Shown here in pieces: positions 8,679 to 17,143 of a DNA stretch of 54,113 nucleotides. The position numbers and the translations under genes were made by a program. Within the stretch, counting starts at the first letter, position 1. Each line of letters opens with the position of its first letter. The stretch is from positions 1-54,113 of the forward strand of contig VGBO01000011.1 in assembly GCA_016870475.1 (NCBI GenBank), given 5' to 3'. The notes below the pieces were generated by a model. It was not told the DNA's origin and did no database searches. It saw only the letters and a program-made list of their open reading frames with translations. Source of the stretch: Actinomycetota bacterium (GTDB taxonomy: Bacteria > Actinomycetota > Acidimicrobiia > Acidimicrobiales > CAIXPF01).

Positions 8679-9029
8679 CGTCGCCACCTCGACCTTGCCC
8701 TCCGACGAGAAGGGTCCGTCCTTCAGCTCGATGAGCACCTCGCGGAACCGCGTGCCGCTGCGGTTCACCGCGACCTCCGTCGCCCCGGCCGGCACGTAGT
8801 ACACGGTGCCGGGACCGGCCGGAATGCTGAGGTCCCGCCCGCTCGCCATCCGGGCGTCGATGGTGTCACCCTCCACGATGCAAAGCAGGTACGGGTGGTC
8901 GTGACGGTGCCAGTCGGATCGCTGGCCCGGCTCGAGCACCATCTCCCAGACCCGCACACGGTCGTTCTCGAACAGGAGCTTCGTCGCCACGTCGCCGAGC
9001 TGTTCCGGTGTCCCGAGATCCTCCGCCAT
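8667..9029 (-). CDS. Small cupin-domain protein
   Basis: A 120-residue single cupin. The first cupin motif reads DWHRHDHPYLLCIVEGD (His-x-His, with Glu after the usual spacing) and the second GPGTVYYVPAGATEVAVN. The metal-site His of the second motif appears to be replaced, so metal binding is uncertain. Start ATG 9029 has a strong GGGAGGGG-type ribosome site just upstream. Possible roles are a small-molecule dioxygenase, an isomerase or a ligand-binding protein. The N-terminal VRVWEMVLEPGQ resembles cupins that sense or modify small carboxylates, but no function is assignable. Confidence 0.72.
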   Translation of the reverse strand: MAEDLGTPEQLGDVATKLLFENDRVRVWEMVLEPGQRSDWHRHDHPYLLCIVEGDTIDARMASGRDLSIPAGPGTVYYVPAGATEVAVNRSGTRFREVLIELKDGPFSSEGKVEVATVSS

Positions 9030-9118
9030 GTCCCCTCCCGACCCCCTGCCCCGGACCACCGCGGCCCGGAGGACGGCATCCTCGCAGGTCACGGCACGCC
9101 GTGCCGGAGGACCTGACG

Positions 9119-9979
9119 ATGGCCGCGACCCCGCTCGACCCCGACGTCCTCCGCCGGATCGAACCGTTCCGCCACCAGGTCGTCGCAATCGGTGAGCCGG
9201 TCGACCTCGGACCGACCTTCGGCCCGCTCCTCGACCCCTTCGTCCTACCCGTCCGCCACGACGGTGCGCCGGCGACACTCGTGAACTTCGTCGTCACCCT
9301 CGACGGCGCCGTGCGGCTTTCCCACGACGAGCCCGACTCCGTCGCCGTCGCCCGCCACAGCCTTCACGACTGGCTACTCCTCGGCCTGCTGCGGGCGCTC
9401 GCCTCCACGATCGTCATCGGCGCCGAGCCGCTCCGCGTCGGACGCGGCGCCCAGACCGCGGCGCGAGCGGCGCCGGGTCTCGCCGCCGAGTTCGGGGAAC
9501 TCCGCACCGCCGTCGGCCTCGGGGCGCTCCACCACGTCGTGGTCACGGCGTCCGGGGACCTCCCCCCCGACGCCGGCGTCTGGAGCGAGCCGTCGACGGT
9601 GGTCACTACCGCCGCCGGCGCCGAGCGCCTCCGCCTGCCGTCGACGGTCGAGGTGGTCGTCGACCCGCTCGCCGCTCCCGACCGGGTCCGCACCGCGTTC
9701 GCGCACGAGGTCGCACAGGATCGGACACCGCGGCGCGCCGGCACCGGACGGCCGGGGCTCATCCTCTGCGAGCCCGGACCGGCGCTGCTCGCCGAGCTGC
9801 TGCGCGCCGAGGTCGTCGACGAGCTCTTCCTCACCCTGTCCCCCCTGATCGCCGGTGAGGCCGCCGGCCGACTCGGACTCGTGGGCGGCCCGGCACGCGT
9901 CCCGCTCGAACTGCGCGGGCTCGCCGTCGCCGGATCCCACGTCTTCACGCGCTGGGCGCCGGAGCCGAACGAGGCGTGA
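9119..9979 (+). CDS. RibD C-terminal / dihydrofolate reductase-fold oxidoreductase
   Basis: A 286-residue protein with the RibD-C fold: VNFVVTLDGAV near the N-terminus, a helix with LLLGLLRALASTIVIGAEPLR (the 'R..aDaivvG..T' position of the family), and GLILCEPGPALLAELL near residue 215 followed by VDELFLTLSPLIAGE. In riboflavin synthesis this fold reduces the pyrimidine intermediate with NADPH, but stand-alone copies have varied and mostly unknown substrates. The ATG 9119 is decided by a clear CGGAGG ribosome site 8 bases upstream. The end overlaps the convergent universal stress gene by 35 bases. The only rib gene seen is ribE, 38 kb away. Confidence 0.75.
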   Translation: MAATPLDPDVLRRIEPFRHQVVAIGEPVDLGPTFGPLLDPFVLPVRHDGAPATLVNFVVTLDGAVRLSHDEPDSVAVARHSLHDWLLLGLLRALASTIVIGAEPLRVGRGAQTAARAAPGLAAEFGELRTAVGLGALHHVVVTASGDLPPDAGVWSEPSTVVTTAAGAERLRLPSTVEVVVDPLAAPDRVRTAFAHEVAQDRTPRRAGTGRPGLILCEPGPALLAELLRAEVVDELFLTLSPLIAGEAAGRLGLVGGPARVPLELRGLAVAGSHVFTRWAPEPNEA

Positions 9980-10427
9980 CGCCGTCCTGTCGCCGCAGCG
10001 GCACGACCACGACGGGAACCAGGCTCCGGGCGGCGACCTCGGCGCTCGTCGAACCGAGCGCCCGCTCGACCGCCGCGCCCGCCCCGGAGCGACCGACCAC
10101 GACCGCGACGGTGGGCTCCGATGCCGCGAACCGCAGCAGCACGTCCGCCGGCGCGCCGTCCGCGGACACCACCGTGACCCGGGTCGCCCGCCCAGCGGCA
10201 GTGTCGGGCAGCACCTCCCGGGCATGGCTGAGCAGCTCCTCGAACCAGGCCGGCGACGCCCCCTCGGCGGCCTCGAGGAGTCCTCGGCCGTGCACGAGGA
10301 GCACGTCGACCCCGATCACCGCGGCGAACCGGGTGACCGACTCGACAGCGTGACGGGCGTGCGACGACCCGTCGACCCCGACGACGATGCGGTTGCGGTC
10401 GGAGGCACGCGCCGAGGTCGGGGACAC
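9945..10427 (-). CDS. Universal stress protein (UspA family)
   Basis: A 160-residue single-domain Usp. The ATP-binding pattern is visible: IVVGVDGSSHARHAVE at the N-terminus and VVVGRSGAGAAVERALGSTSAEVAARS near residue 112, the G-x2-G-x9-G-S/T motif, followed by VPVVVVP. ATP-binding Usp proteins accumulate under stress such as hypoxia or growth arrest. The gene is divergent from a DevS-like histidine kinase; in mycobacteria several usp genes belong to the DosR/DevR regulon, so a functional link is possible but unproven. Confidence 0.85.
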   Translation of the reverse strand: MSPTSARASDRNRIVVGVDGSSHARHAVESVTRFAAVIGVDVLLVHGRGLLEAAEGASPAWFEELLSHAREVLPDTAAGRATRVTVVSADGAPADVLLRFAASEPTVAVVVGRSGAGAAVERALGSTSAEVAARSLVPVVVVPLRRQDGVTPRSAPAPSA

Positions 10428-10451
10428 CTGGCGCGAGTACCCGGCGGCTCT

Positions 10452-10478
10452 CGTGGGTACACCGGATGGTGTGACACG
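10452..10478. promoter_or_regulatory. Imperfect dyad between usp and histidine kinase genes
   Basis: Two nested inverted repeats share a centre: ACACC (10459-10463) with GGTGT (10468-10472), and the outer CGTG (10452-10455) with CACG (10475-10478). The inner arms are 4 bases apart; the outer spacers differ by one base. It lies in the divergent intergenic region and is a candidate operator. Confidence 0.3.
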
Positions 10479-10518
10479 CGACCGTCGCTGCGACCCGCCC
10501 GGGATCGGCCCATGCCGG

Positions 10519-10524
10519 TACCGT
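10519..10524 (+). promoter_or_regulatory. -10 element (TACCGT) upstream of the kinase mini-ORF
   Basis: TACCGT is followed after 6 bases by GTG 10531, which opens a 12-codon ORF and not the kinase itself. Confidence 0.4.
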
Positions 10525-10530
10525 CAGGAC

Positions 10531-10569
10531 GTGGCCTGCGGAGGGAACGATCGCCGAGGAACGAGGTGA
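10531..10569 (+). CDS. Possible leaderless 12-codon mini-ORF coupled to the histidine kinase
   Basis: GTG 10531 reads 12 codons to TGA 10567-10569, and this TGA overlaps the kinase GTG (10566) as GTGA. The GTG lies 6 bases after TACCGT, the leaderless spacing seen at other genes here. If real, ribosomes would load on the mini-ORF and re-initiate at the kinase. The peptide has no recognisable feature, so the ORF may act only through its translation. Confidence 0.3.
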   Translation: MACGGNDRRGTR

Positions 10570-11213
10570 CGGGTCACGACGACCTCGTCCACGAGCCCGC
10601 GACCGTGGAGTCCGAGGACCGACTCGACGAGCGGGAGCGTGTCGCTTGCGACCTCCACGACCGGGTGATCCAGCGCCTCTTCGCGACCTCGCTCGCACTG
10701 CAGGCGACCGCCACCCTCAGCACCGACGATCGGGGGGCCGGACGCATCGAGCGGGCGGTCGACGACCTCGACGAGGCGATCCGGGAGATCCGTACCGTGG
10801 TGTTCGCGCTGCAGCGCGGGCAGCACCGGGACGGGCTGCGGGACGCTGCACTCGAGATCTGCCGGGGTTCCGCACGCGTCCTCGGCTTCGAACCCTCCCT
10901 CGTCTTCGACGGCCCCGTCGACACGCTCACGAGCGACGAGATCGCCGCCGACCTCCTCGCGACACTCCGCGAGGCGCTCGCGAACGTCGCCCGCCACGCT
11001 GCGGCGACCACCGTGCGGGTCGTCCTCGACGCGACCGGCGATCTCGAGCTCCGCGTGGCAGACGACGGTCTCGGGGCCGACGCCACATCGTCGGGGGTCG
11101 GCGACGGACTCCGCAACATGGCCGCCCGGGCCGAGCGCTGGGGTGGAGAGCTCAGCATCGCGCCGGGAACCCCACGCGGGACGACGATCCGCTGGCGGAT
11201 CCCGCTCCGCTGA
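10566..11213 (+). CDS. Soluble sensor-less histidine kinase, DevS/NarL-type (HisKA_3-HATPase)
   Basis: A 215-residue protein. ERERVACDLHDRVIQRLFATSLALQ near residue 20 is the HisKA_3 dimerisation helix with the phospho-accepting His in D-L-H-D. The HATPase_c domain shows the N box (REALANVARHA near residue 138), VADDGLGAD, GLRNMAARAERWGG and GTTIRWRIPL. This core is very like mycobacterial DevS/DosT, but there are no GAF or membrane sensor domains and no response regulator beside it. It may pair with a distant NarL-family regulator or take its signal from a partner protein. GTG 10566 has a modest GAGG site and overlaps the end of the mini-ORF. An in-frame ATG at 10512 is possible but precedes the putative transcription start. 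Confidence 0.8.
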   Translation: MTGHDDLVHEPATVESEDRLDERERVACDLHDRVIQRLFATSLALQATATLSTDDRGAGRIERAVDDLDEAIREIRTVVFALQRGQHRDGLRDAALEICRGSARVLGFEPSLVFDGPVDTLTSDEIAADLLATLREALANVARHAAATTVRVVLDATGDLELRVADDGLGADATSSGVGDGLRNMAARAERWGGELSIAPGTPRGTTIRWRIPLR

Positions 11214-11225
11214 GGGTGCGCCGGC

Positions 11226-12992
11226 TCAGGTACGCGGGAGGACTCGGAGCCCGAGCTCGCGGAGCTGCCGCTCGTCGATCTCCCCGGGCGCATTCGTCAG
11301 CGGATCCTGGCCCGACTGCGTCTTCGGGAACGCGATCACCTCGCGGATGTTCTCCTCGCCGGCGAGGAGGGCCACCAGACGGTCGATGCCGAACGCGAAC
11401 CCGGCATGGGGCGGCGCCCCGTAGCGGAAGGCGTCGAGGAGGAACCCGAACTTGCGCTGTGCCTCCTCGGCCCCGATCCCGAGCAGCTCGAAGATGCGCG
11501 ACTGCACCTCACGGCGGTGGATACGGACCGAACCCGAACCGAGCTCCCAGCCATTGAGGACCAGGTCGTAGGCCTGGGACCTCGCCCCGAGCAGCACGTC
11601 GGCCGGCGGCACGGGCTCCCCGGGACCCCCGAGGCCGGCAAGGTCGTCCGGGTGCGGCATCGTAAAGGGGTGGTGGGCCGGCACGGGGCCGCCGGTCTCG
11701 GGGTCGATGCCTTCGAACAGCGGGAAGTCGACCACCCACAGGAAGTGCAGACCGCCTTCGTTCACCGGCGGGCGACCGAGATTCAGGCGCAGCAACCCGA
11801 GGACGTGTCGGACGAGTGGTCGCTCGTCGGCGACGACGAGGACGAGGTCTCCGGCCTCGGCGCCCGTTGCCTCGACGATGCCACGGAGTTCGGACTCGTC
11901 GAGGAACTTCGCTACCGGCGACGCCACCGTGCCGTCGCTCTCGACCCGCATCCAGACGAGGCCCTTGGCCCCCCATCGCTTCGCCTGCTCGACGAGATCG
12001 TCGAGCTGCTTGCGGCTCCGCTGGACCGCCCCCTGCGGCTCCCGGATCGCCTTGACGCAAGGCGCCCGGAACGCGTTGAAGGTCGTCGACGCGAACAGGG
12101 GCGTCAGCTCGACGAGCTCCATCCCGAAGCGAACGTCGGGCTTGTCCGACCCGAAGCGTTCCATCGCCTCGTGCCAGGTGAGATCGGGCAGGAACGACGG
12201 TCGCTCCCCGGTGACCGTCTCCGCAGCGGCGAGCACGGCCTCGGTCACGAAGCGTCGGATGTCGACCGCGTCGACGAAGCTCGCCTCGACGTCGAGCTGG
12301 CTGAACTCGAACTGCCGGTCGGCGCGCAGGTCCTCGTCACGGAGACACCGGGCGATCTGGTAGTACCGGTCGAGCCCACCGACCATCGACAGCTGCTTGA
12401 ACAGCTGCGGCGACTGCGGCAGCGCGTAGAAGGAGCCTGGCTTCAGGCGGGACGGCACCACGAAGTCGCGGGCACCCTCCGGCGTCGAGGCGATCAGCAG
12501 CGGGGTCTCGAGTTCGAGGAAGCCCTGCCGCTCCATCGCGGTGCGGACCGCGCTGTTCACGGCGGCGCGCAGGCGCAGGTTCCGCTGCAGCCGCTCTCGA
12601 CGGAGATCGAGATACCGGTACCGAAGTCGCTGGTTCTCGTCGACGTCGACGTGCTCGGACAGCGGGAACGGCGGGGGCTCTGCGGCCGAGAGCACCTCGA
12701 CCGTGCACTGGCCGACCTCCACCGCACCGGTCGGCAGCGCAGGGTTCTCGGTCCCTTCCGGGCGCAGCCGCACGGTGCCCGTGACCCGCACCACGTACTC
12801 GCTCCGCAGATCGGCCGCGCCGTCCACCACGCACTGCACGAAACCGCTTCGGTCCCGCAGGTCGACGAAGGCGAGGCTTGCGCCGTGCTCGCGTCGACGC
12901 GCGACCCAGCCGCACAGCGTCACCTTCCGCCCGACGTCGTCGACGCCGAGGTCGCCGCAGTAGTCCGATCGCATGCTCGTCGCCGCCGTCAC
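11226..12992 (-). CDS. aspS: Aspartate--tRNA ligase
   Basis: A 588-residue class IIb synthetase. The OB-fold anticodon domain comes first (MRSDYCGDLG; VTLCGWVARRREHG). The catalytic core follows with motif 2 (YYQIARCLRDEDLRADRQFEFSQLD), the bacterial insertion (FGSDKPDVRFGMEL) and motif 3 (GFAFGIDRLVALLAG). It charges tRNA-Asp; whether it also charges tRNA-Asn cannot be read. GTG 12992 is preferred because TAGCGT lies 8 bases upstream; an ATG six codons later (12974) is the alternative. It follows hisS closely, as in many actinobacteria. Confidence 0.95.
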   Translation of the reverse strand: MTAATSMRSDYCGDLGVDDVGRKVTLCGWVARRREHGASLAFVDLRDRSGFVQCVVDGAADLRSEYVVRVTGTVRLRPEGTENPALPTGAVEVGQCTVEVLSAAEPPPFPLSEHVDVDENQRLRYRYLDLRRERLQRNLRLRAAVNSAVRTAMERQGFLELETPLLIASTPEGARDFVVPSRLKPGSFYALPQSPQLFKQLSMVGGLDRYYQIARCLRDEDLRADRQFEFSQLDVEASFVDAVDIRRFVTEAVLAAAETVTGERPSFLPDLTWHEAMERFGSDKPDVRFGMELVELTPLFASTTFNAFRAPCVKAIREPQGAVQRSRKQLDDLVEQAKRWGAKGLVWMRVESDGTVASPVAKFLDESELRGIVEATGAEAGDLVLVVADERPLVRHVLGLLRLNLGRPPVNEGGLHFLWVVDFPLFEGIDPETGGPVPAHHPFTMPHPDDLAGLGGPGEPVPPADVLLGARSQAYDLVLNGWELGSGSVRIHRREVQSRIFELLGIGAEEAQRKFGFLLDAFRYGAPPHAGFAFGIDRLVALLAGEENIREVIAFPKTQSGQDPLTNAPGEIDERQLRELGLRVLPRT

Positions 12993-13000
12993 GGGGCGCA

Positions 13001-13006
13001 ACGCTA
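13001..13006 (-). promoter_or_regulatory. -10 element (TAGCGT) of aspS
   Basis: TAGCGT on the minus strand sits 8 bases before GTG 12992, between hisS and aspS, so aspS may have its own leaderless promoter. Confidence 0.4.
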
Positions 13007-13017
13007 CCGCCGCGGCG

Positions 13018-14295
13018 TCAGTGGTCCGCACCCGACGGGCCGTCGAGCATCGGACGGAGTTCACGCAGGACGTCGTCGCGGCCGACCGTGCGCTGCTCCC
13101 CGCCATGCATCGGCCGCATCGTCACGACCCGCTCCGCGGCCTCACGGTCGCCGATGAGCAGCGCGACGACGGCACCCGATCGGTCGGCCGCCTTCATCTG
13201 AGACTTCATGGACCGACCGTCGAACGCACGGTCGACGCGGACACCCGCACGCCGCAACTCGTCGCAGAGCTCCACCGCCTCCGTGCCAGGCGTCGTGGAG
13301 ACCACGAACACCTCGACTCCCGCCCTCGGCGGTGGGAACGCCCCCTCCGCGTCGCACGCCAGCAGGATGCGGTCCACGCCGAGAGCGAACCCGACCCCGG
13401 GCACCGCCGGGCCGCCGAGGTCGGCGACGAGCCCGTCGTAGCGCCCGCCACCGCCGACCGCGTTTTGGGCGGCGTCGAGAGCGTCCGCCGCGAACTCGAA
13501 GGTCGTCCGCGTGTAGTAGTCGAGGCCACGCACCAGGCGGGGTTCGAGCTGATACGGGATACCGAGGGCGTCGAGCCCCCGCCGGACCCTCGCGAAGTGC
13601 TCCGCGTCGGGCTCGGAGAGGTAGTCGGCGAGCTGCGGCGCCGCCGCGACGAGCGCGGCATCCTCGGGACGCTTGGAGTCGAGCACCCGCAGCGGGTTCT
13701 GGGCGAGCGTCTCACGCGATGCCTCGCTCAGGGCATCGAGGTGCGCCCCGAAGTGGACCCGGAGCGCCTCCACGTAGCGCACCCGCCCCGGACCGTCGCC
13801 CAGGGAGTTCAGGAGGAGCCGCACCTGGCGGAGTCCCACTCGCTCGTAGAACCGCCAGGCGAGAGCAATCACCTCGACGTCGACATCGGCGTCGTCCGGT
13901 CCGAGCACCTCGAGGCCGACCTGGTCGAACTGCCGGTATCTCCCCTTCTGCGGCTTCTCGTACCGGAAGTTCGGCCCCGCGTACCACGCCTTCCAGGGGA
14001 GAGGCGGCCGGTGCTGGGCGAACATCCTGCACACCGACGCCGTCTGTTCGGGGCGCAACGCCTGGTGCGCCTCGCCGTCGCGGGCCGCCAACACGAACAT
14101 CTCCTTGCGGACGACGTCGGTCGACTCGCCGACCCGGCTGAACACGGCGAGGTCCTCGAACATCGGAGGGATCACCTGTCCGTACCCGGCGAGGCTCACG
14201 TGGTCGGCGAACGCCGCCGCGAGGGCACGCCACCGGTCCGACTCCGGCGGGAAGATGTCGCGCGTCCCTCGGGGGGCCTGGAAGGTCTCGGACAC
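13018..14295 (-). CDS. hisS: Histidine--tRNA ligase
   Basis: A 425-residue class IIa synthetase. FQAPRGTRDIFP opens the protein. Motif 2 (PNFRYEKPQKGRYRQFDQVGLEVLG) is near residue 108. The histidine-specific LVRGLDYYTRTTFEF is near residue 260, with GGGGRYDGLV and the motif 3 GVGFALGVDRILLA after it. The C-terminal anticodon domain begins at VEVFVVSTTPG. It charges tRNA-His. The GTG start at 14295 lies 8 bases after TAGCCT, whose first three bases are the relA stop codon. Confidence 0.95.
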   Translation of the reverse strand: MSETFQAPRGTRDIFPPESDRWRALAAAFADHVSLAGYGQVIPPMFEDLAVFSRVGESTDVVRKEMFVLAARDGEAHQALRPEQTASVCRMFAQHRPPLPWKAWYAGPNFRYEKPQKGRYRQFDQVGLEVLGPDDADVDVEVIALAWRFYERVGLRQVRLLLNSLGDGPGRVRYVEALRVHFGAHLDALSEASRETLAQNPLRVLDSKRPEDAALVAAAPQLADYLSEPDAEHFARVRRGLDALGIPYQLEPRLVRGLDYYTRTTFEFAADALDAAQNAVGGGGRYDGLVADLGGPAVPGVGFALGVDRILLACDAEGAFPPPRAGVEVFVVSTTPGTEAVELCDELRRAGVRVDRAFDGRSMKSQMKAADRSGAVVALLIGDREAAERVVTMRPMHGGEQRTVGRDDVLRELRPMLDGPSGADH

Positions 14296-14303
14296 GGGCG
14301 CCG

Positions 14304-14309
14304 AGGCTA
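14304..14309 (-). promoter_or_regulatory. -10 element (TAGCCT) of hisS, sharing the relA stop codon
   Basis: TAGCCT lies 8 bases before hisS GTG 14295. Its first three bases are the TAG stop codon of relA (14307-14309). Confidence 0.4.
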
Positions 14310-16568
14310 TCCGGTCGCCCGAGACGCCCCACCCCGGGCCGCCGATGTCGCCCGCTCCTTGTGGGGCAGGACACGCCGGACGTCGTAGACGCTCTCGATC
14401 CCCTGCACTGCCGCGACCGCCGACTGCAGGTGGGAGGGGTCACCGACCTCGAAGTCGAACCGCATCATCGAGACCCGGTCGGCGCCCGTCATCGTCTGAC
14501 AGGCGAGGATGTTGACGTGGTATTCCGCGAGGACCGTCGCCACGTCCCGGAGGAGCTTTGTGCGGTCGAGGGCCCGCACCTCTATCGACACGAGAAAGTT
14601 GCCGACGAGCTCGCTCGACCACTCGACCTCCACCGCACGCTCCCCCGGTCCGCCGGCCGTCGGCGCGGCATTCGCGCAGTCGGTCCGGTGCACCGACACA
14701 CCGCGTCCCCGCGTGAGGAACCCGATGATCTCGTCACCGGGCACGGGGGTGCAGCAGCGAGCGAGCCGGACGACGCCGTCCTCCATGCCCTCGACGTGGA
14801 TCCCCGACGGCGACCGTCGCCGGTCGCCCCCCGAGGTCTTCGCCGCGGAGGACACGAGCGAGACGTCCCCACCGGCGGACCCCGCCGAGGCGAGCAACCG
14901 CCGCACGCGGGAGGCCACGAGCCGCGCTGCGACGTTGCCCTGACCCACGGCGAGGTGCAGCGCGTCGAGGTCGACGTAGTTCAGGCTTTCGATGGTCTGG
15001 GCGAGGGCATCGGACTCGAGGACCTCCGCCAAGGGGAGCCCGGCGAGCCGCAGCGCCTTGTGGACCTCCTCGCGACCGCGTTCGGCGACGTCGCCCCGAT
15101 CCTGCTGGGCGAACCACTGCTTGATCGCGCTCGTCGCCTTCGGCGACGCGACCGTAGCGAGCCACTCGCGCGACGGTCCGGCACTCGACGCGCTCGAGGA
15201 GAAGATCTCCACCGTCTCCCCCGACCGCAGCGTGACGTCGAGGGACACGAGCCGCCCGTCGACCTTCGCCCCGATGCAGGCGTGCCCGAGCTCCGTGTGG
15301 ATTGCATAGGCGAAGTCCACCGGCGTGGACGCCGCGGGCAGCGACACGACCTTCCCCTTCGGGGTGAACACGACGATCTCGTCCTGCTCGAGGTCGACCT
15401 TCAGGTTCCTCATGAACTCGGTCGGGTCGTCGAACTCGCCCTGGAGGTCGACAATCCGGTCGAGCCACTCGAAGTCGTGCGGCTCCGCCTTGTAGCGCCA
15501 GTGCGCAGCCACCCCGTACTCCGCCCGCAGGTTCATCTCCCGGGTGCGGATCTGCACCTCGAGCAGCTTCCCCTTCGGGCCGACCACCGTCGTGTGCAAC
15601 GACTGGTAGTTGTTGAACTTCGGCATGGCGATGAAGTCCTTGAACCGGCCCTGCACCGGCCGCCACGCCGCGTGGATCGACCCGATCGCCGCGTAGCAGT
15701 CCTTCACGCTCTCCACGATCACCCGGATCCCGACGAGGTCGAAGATCTCCTCGAACTCACGGCCCTTGAGCACCATCTTCTCGTAGATGCTCCAGAGGTG
15801 CTTCGGCCGTCCACGGACCTCCGCCTCGATCCCGAGGCGCCCGAGACGGGCGGCGACCTCGTCGACGACCTCGCCGACGTAGATCTCCCGCTCCGGCGTA
15901 CGGATCCGGACCATCTGGTCGATCTCGGCGTAGCGGCGCGGGTGGAGTGCTGCGAACGCGAGGTCCTCGAGCTGCTGCCGGACGTCGGCCATGCCGAGCC
16001 GGTTGGCGAGCGGGGCGTAGACCTCGAGGGTCTCCCGGGCGATCCGGAGCTGCGCCTCCGTCGACATCGCCGCGAGCGTCCGCATGTTGTGCAGCCGGTC
16101 GGCGAGCTTGATGATCAGCACCCGGAGGTCGTTCGCCATGGCGACGAACAACTTCCGCATCGTGGCCGCCTGCTGGGCCTCTCGCGAGTCGAAGTGGATC
16201 CGGTCGAGTTTGGTGACCCCGTCGACGATCGCCGCCACCTCGGCCCCGAACCCCTGCTCGAGGTCCTTGAGCGTGACGGCGGTGTCCTCGACGACGTCGT
16301 GCAACAGCGCGGCCGCAATGGTGACCGCGTCGGCCGTCTGCTGGCCGACGATGGAGGCGACCGCGAACGGGTGGCTGATGTAGGCCTCACCGGACTTCCG
16401 GGTCTGCCCACGGTGCAGGTCCGCGGCGAGCTGCAGCGCCCGGGTCACGAGGTCGGCCTGCGCCCGCCCCGATCCCTCCCGGAGGAGACGGAGGAGCGCA
16501 TCGCTCTCCTCGCCGGTGCCACCCGCCCCGTCCCCCTGCCAGGGGACCGCTCGTTCGACCAGCGCCAT
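14307..16568 (-). CDS. relA: Bifunctional (p)ppGpp synthetase/hydrolase (Rel)
   Basis: A 753-residue long RSH enzyme that makes and degrades the stringent-response alarmone (p)ppGpp. Hydrolase domain: SHPFAVASIVG and the intact LLHDVVEDT motif near residue 88, so hydrolysis should work. Synthetase domain: FDLVGIRV, then GRFKDFIAMPKFNNYQSLHTT near residue 315; the R-x-K-D form is that of bifunctional enzymes, not the E-x-D-D of RelA-only ones. A TGS domain follows (VVFTPKGKVVSLP), then a cysteine-containing regulatory segment (LARCCTPVPGDE) and a C-terminal ACT domain. It starts 9 bases after the apt stop with a GAGGA site and is probably in an apt-relA operon. Confidence 0.95.
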   Translation of the reverse strand: MALVERAVPWQGDGAGGTGEESDALLRLLREGSGRAQADLVTRALQLAADLHRGQTRKSGEAYISHPFAVASIVGQQTADAVTIAAALLHDVVEDTAVTLKDLEQGFGAEVAAIVDGVTKLDRIHFDSREAQQAATMRKLFVAMANDLRVLIIKLADRLHNMRTLAAMSTEAQLRIARETLEVYAPLANRLGMADVRQQLEDLAFAALHPRRYAEIDQMVRIRTPEREIYVGEVVDEVAARLGRLGIEAEVRGRPKHLWSIYEKMVLKGREFEEIFDLVGIRVIVESVKDCYAAIGSIHAAWRPVQGRFKDFIAMPKFNNYQSLHTTVVGPKGKLLEVQIRTREMNLRAEYGVAAHWRYKAEPHDFEWLDRIVDLQGEFDDPTEFMRNLKVDLEQDEIVVFTPKGKVVSLPAASTPVDFAYAIHTELGHACIGAKVDGRLVSLDVTLRSGETVEIFSSSASSAGPSREWLATVASPKATSAIKQWFAQQDRGDVAERGREEVHKALRLAGLPLAEVLESDALAQTIESLNYVDLDALHLAVGQGNVAARLVASRVRRLLASAGSAGGDVSLVSSAAKTSGGDRRRSPSGIHVEGMEDGVVRLARCCTPVPGDEIIGFLTRGRGVSVHRTDCANAAPTAGGPGERAVEVEWSSELVGNFLVSIEVRALDRTKLLRDVATVLAEYHVNILACQTMTGADRVSMMRFDFEVGDPSHLQSAVAAVQGIESVYDVRRVLPHKERATSAARGGASRATG

Positions 16569-16576
16569 CGTCGTCC

Positions 16577-17104
16577 TCAGTACCGCAGCAAGGAGACGAC
16601 GGGATGATCCGGGAGTCGCGACCTCCCCGCGAGGGCGTCGAGCTCGATCAGGAACCCCGCCCCGACGACCCCGGCACCCGTTCTGGCGACGAGCTCGCTG
16701 GCGGCCGCAGCCGTACCGCCGGTGGCGAGGACGTCGTCGACGACCACCACCCGGTCACCAGGGCCGAAGGCGTCGAGGTGTACTTCGAGACCGTCCGACC
16801 CGTATTCGAGGTCGTAGCCCACACCGGTCGTCGCGTGCGGCAGCTTACCGGGCTTGCGCACCGGGACGAAGCCGATACCGAGGCGGTACGCGATCGGGGC
16901 GGCGAGGACGAACCCGCGCGCCTCGATCCCCACCGCGTGCGTGGGGGCGAACTCCTCCACGACCTGGGCGAACACGTCGACCGTGTGGCGCCAGGCCGCC
17001 GCGTCACCGAGCAACGGGGTGATGTCCTTGAACAGGATGCCCGGCGTCGGGAAGTCGGGCACGTCGCGCACCAGACCGGCGACGGCGGGGTCGAGCACTC
17101 GCAC
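16577..17104 (-). CDS. apt: Adenine phosphoribosyltransferase
   Basis: A type I phosphoribosyltransferase that salvages adenine to AMP. The PRPP-binding motif VVVVDDVLATGGTA is present, with VGIEARGFVLAAPIAYRLG and FVPVRKPGKLP, all typical of Apt. With GTG 17104 the protein has 175 residues, and DFPTPGILFKD falls about 18 residues from the start, as in E. coli Apt. This start is preferred because TACGGT (17111-17116) lies 6 bases upstream. The longer GTG/ATG starts at 17128 and 17125 would place that hexamer inside the coding sequence. Confidence 0.92.
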   Translation of the reverse strand: MRVLDPAVAGLVRDVPDFPTPGILFKDITPLLGDAAAWRHTVDVFAQVVEEFAPTHAVGIEARGFVLAAPIAYRLGIGFVPVRKPGKLPHATTGVGYDLEYGSDGLEVHLDAFGPGDRVVVVDDVLATGGTAAAASELVARTGAGVVGAGFLIELDALAGRSRLPDHPVVSLLRY

Positions 17105-17110
17105 CGCTTC

Positions 17111-17116
17111 ACCGTA
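17111..17116 (-). promoter_or_regulatory. Candidate -10 element (TACGGT) of apt
   Basis: TACGGT on the minus strand is 6 bases before GTG 17104, which argues for the shorter apt start and an apt-relA transcript separate from secDF. Confidence 0.35.
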
Positions 17117-17143
17117 CCGCGTCATCACTCGGAACCCGCTGCG

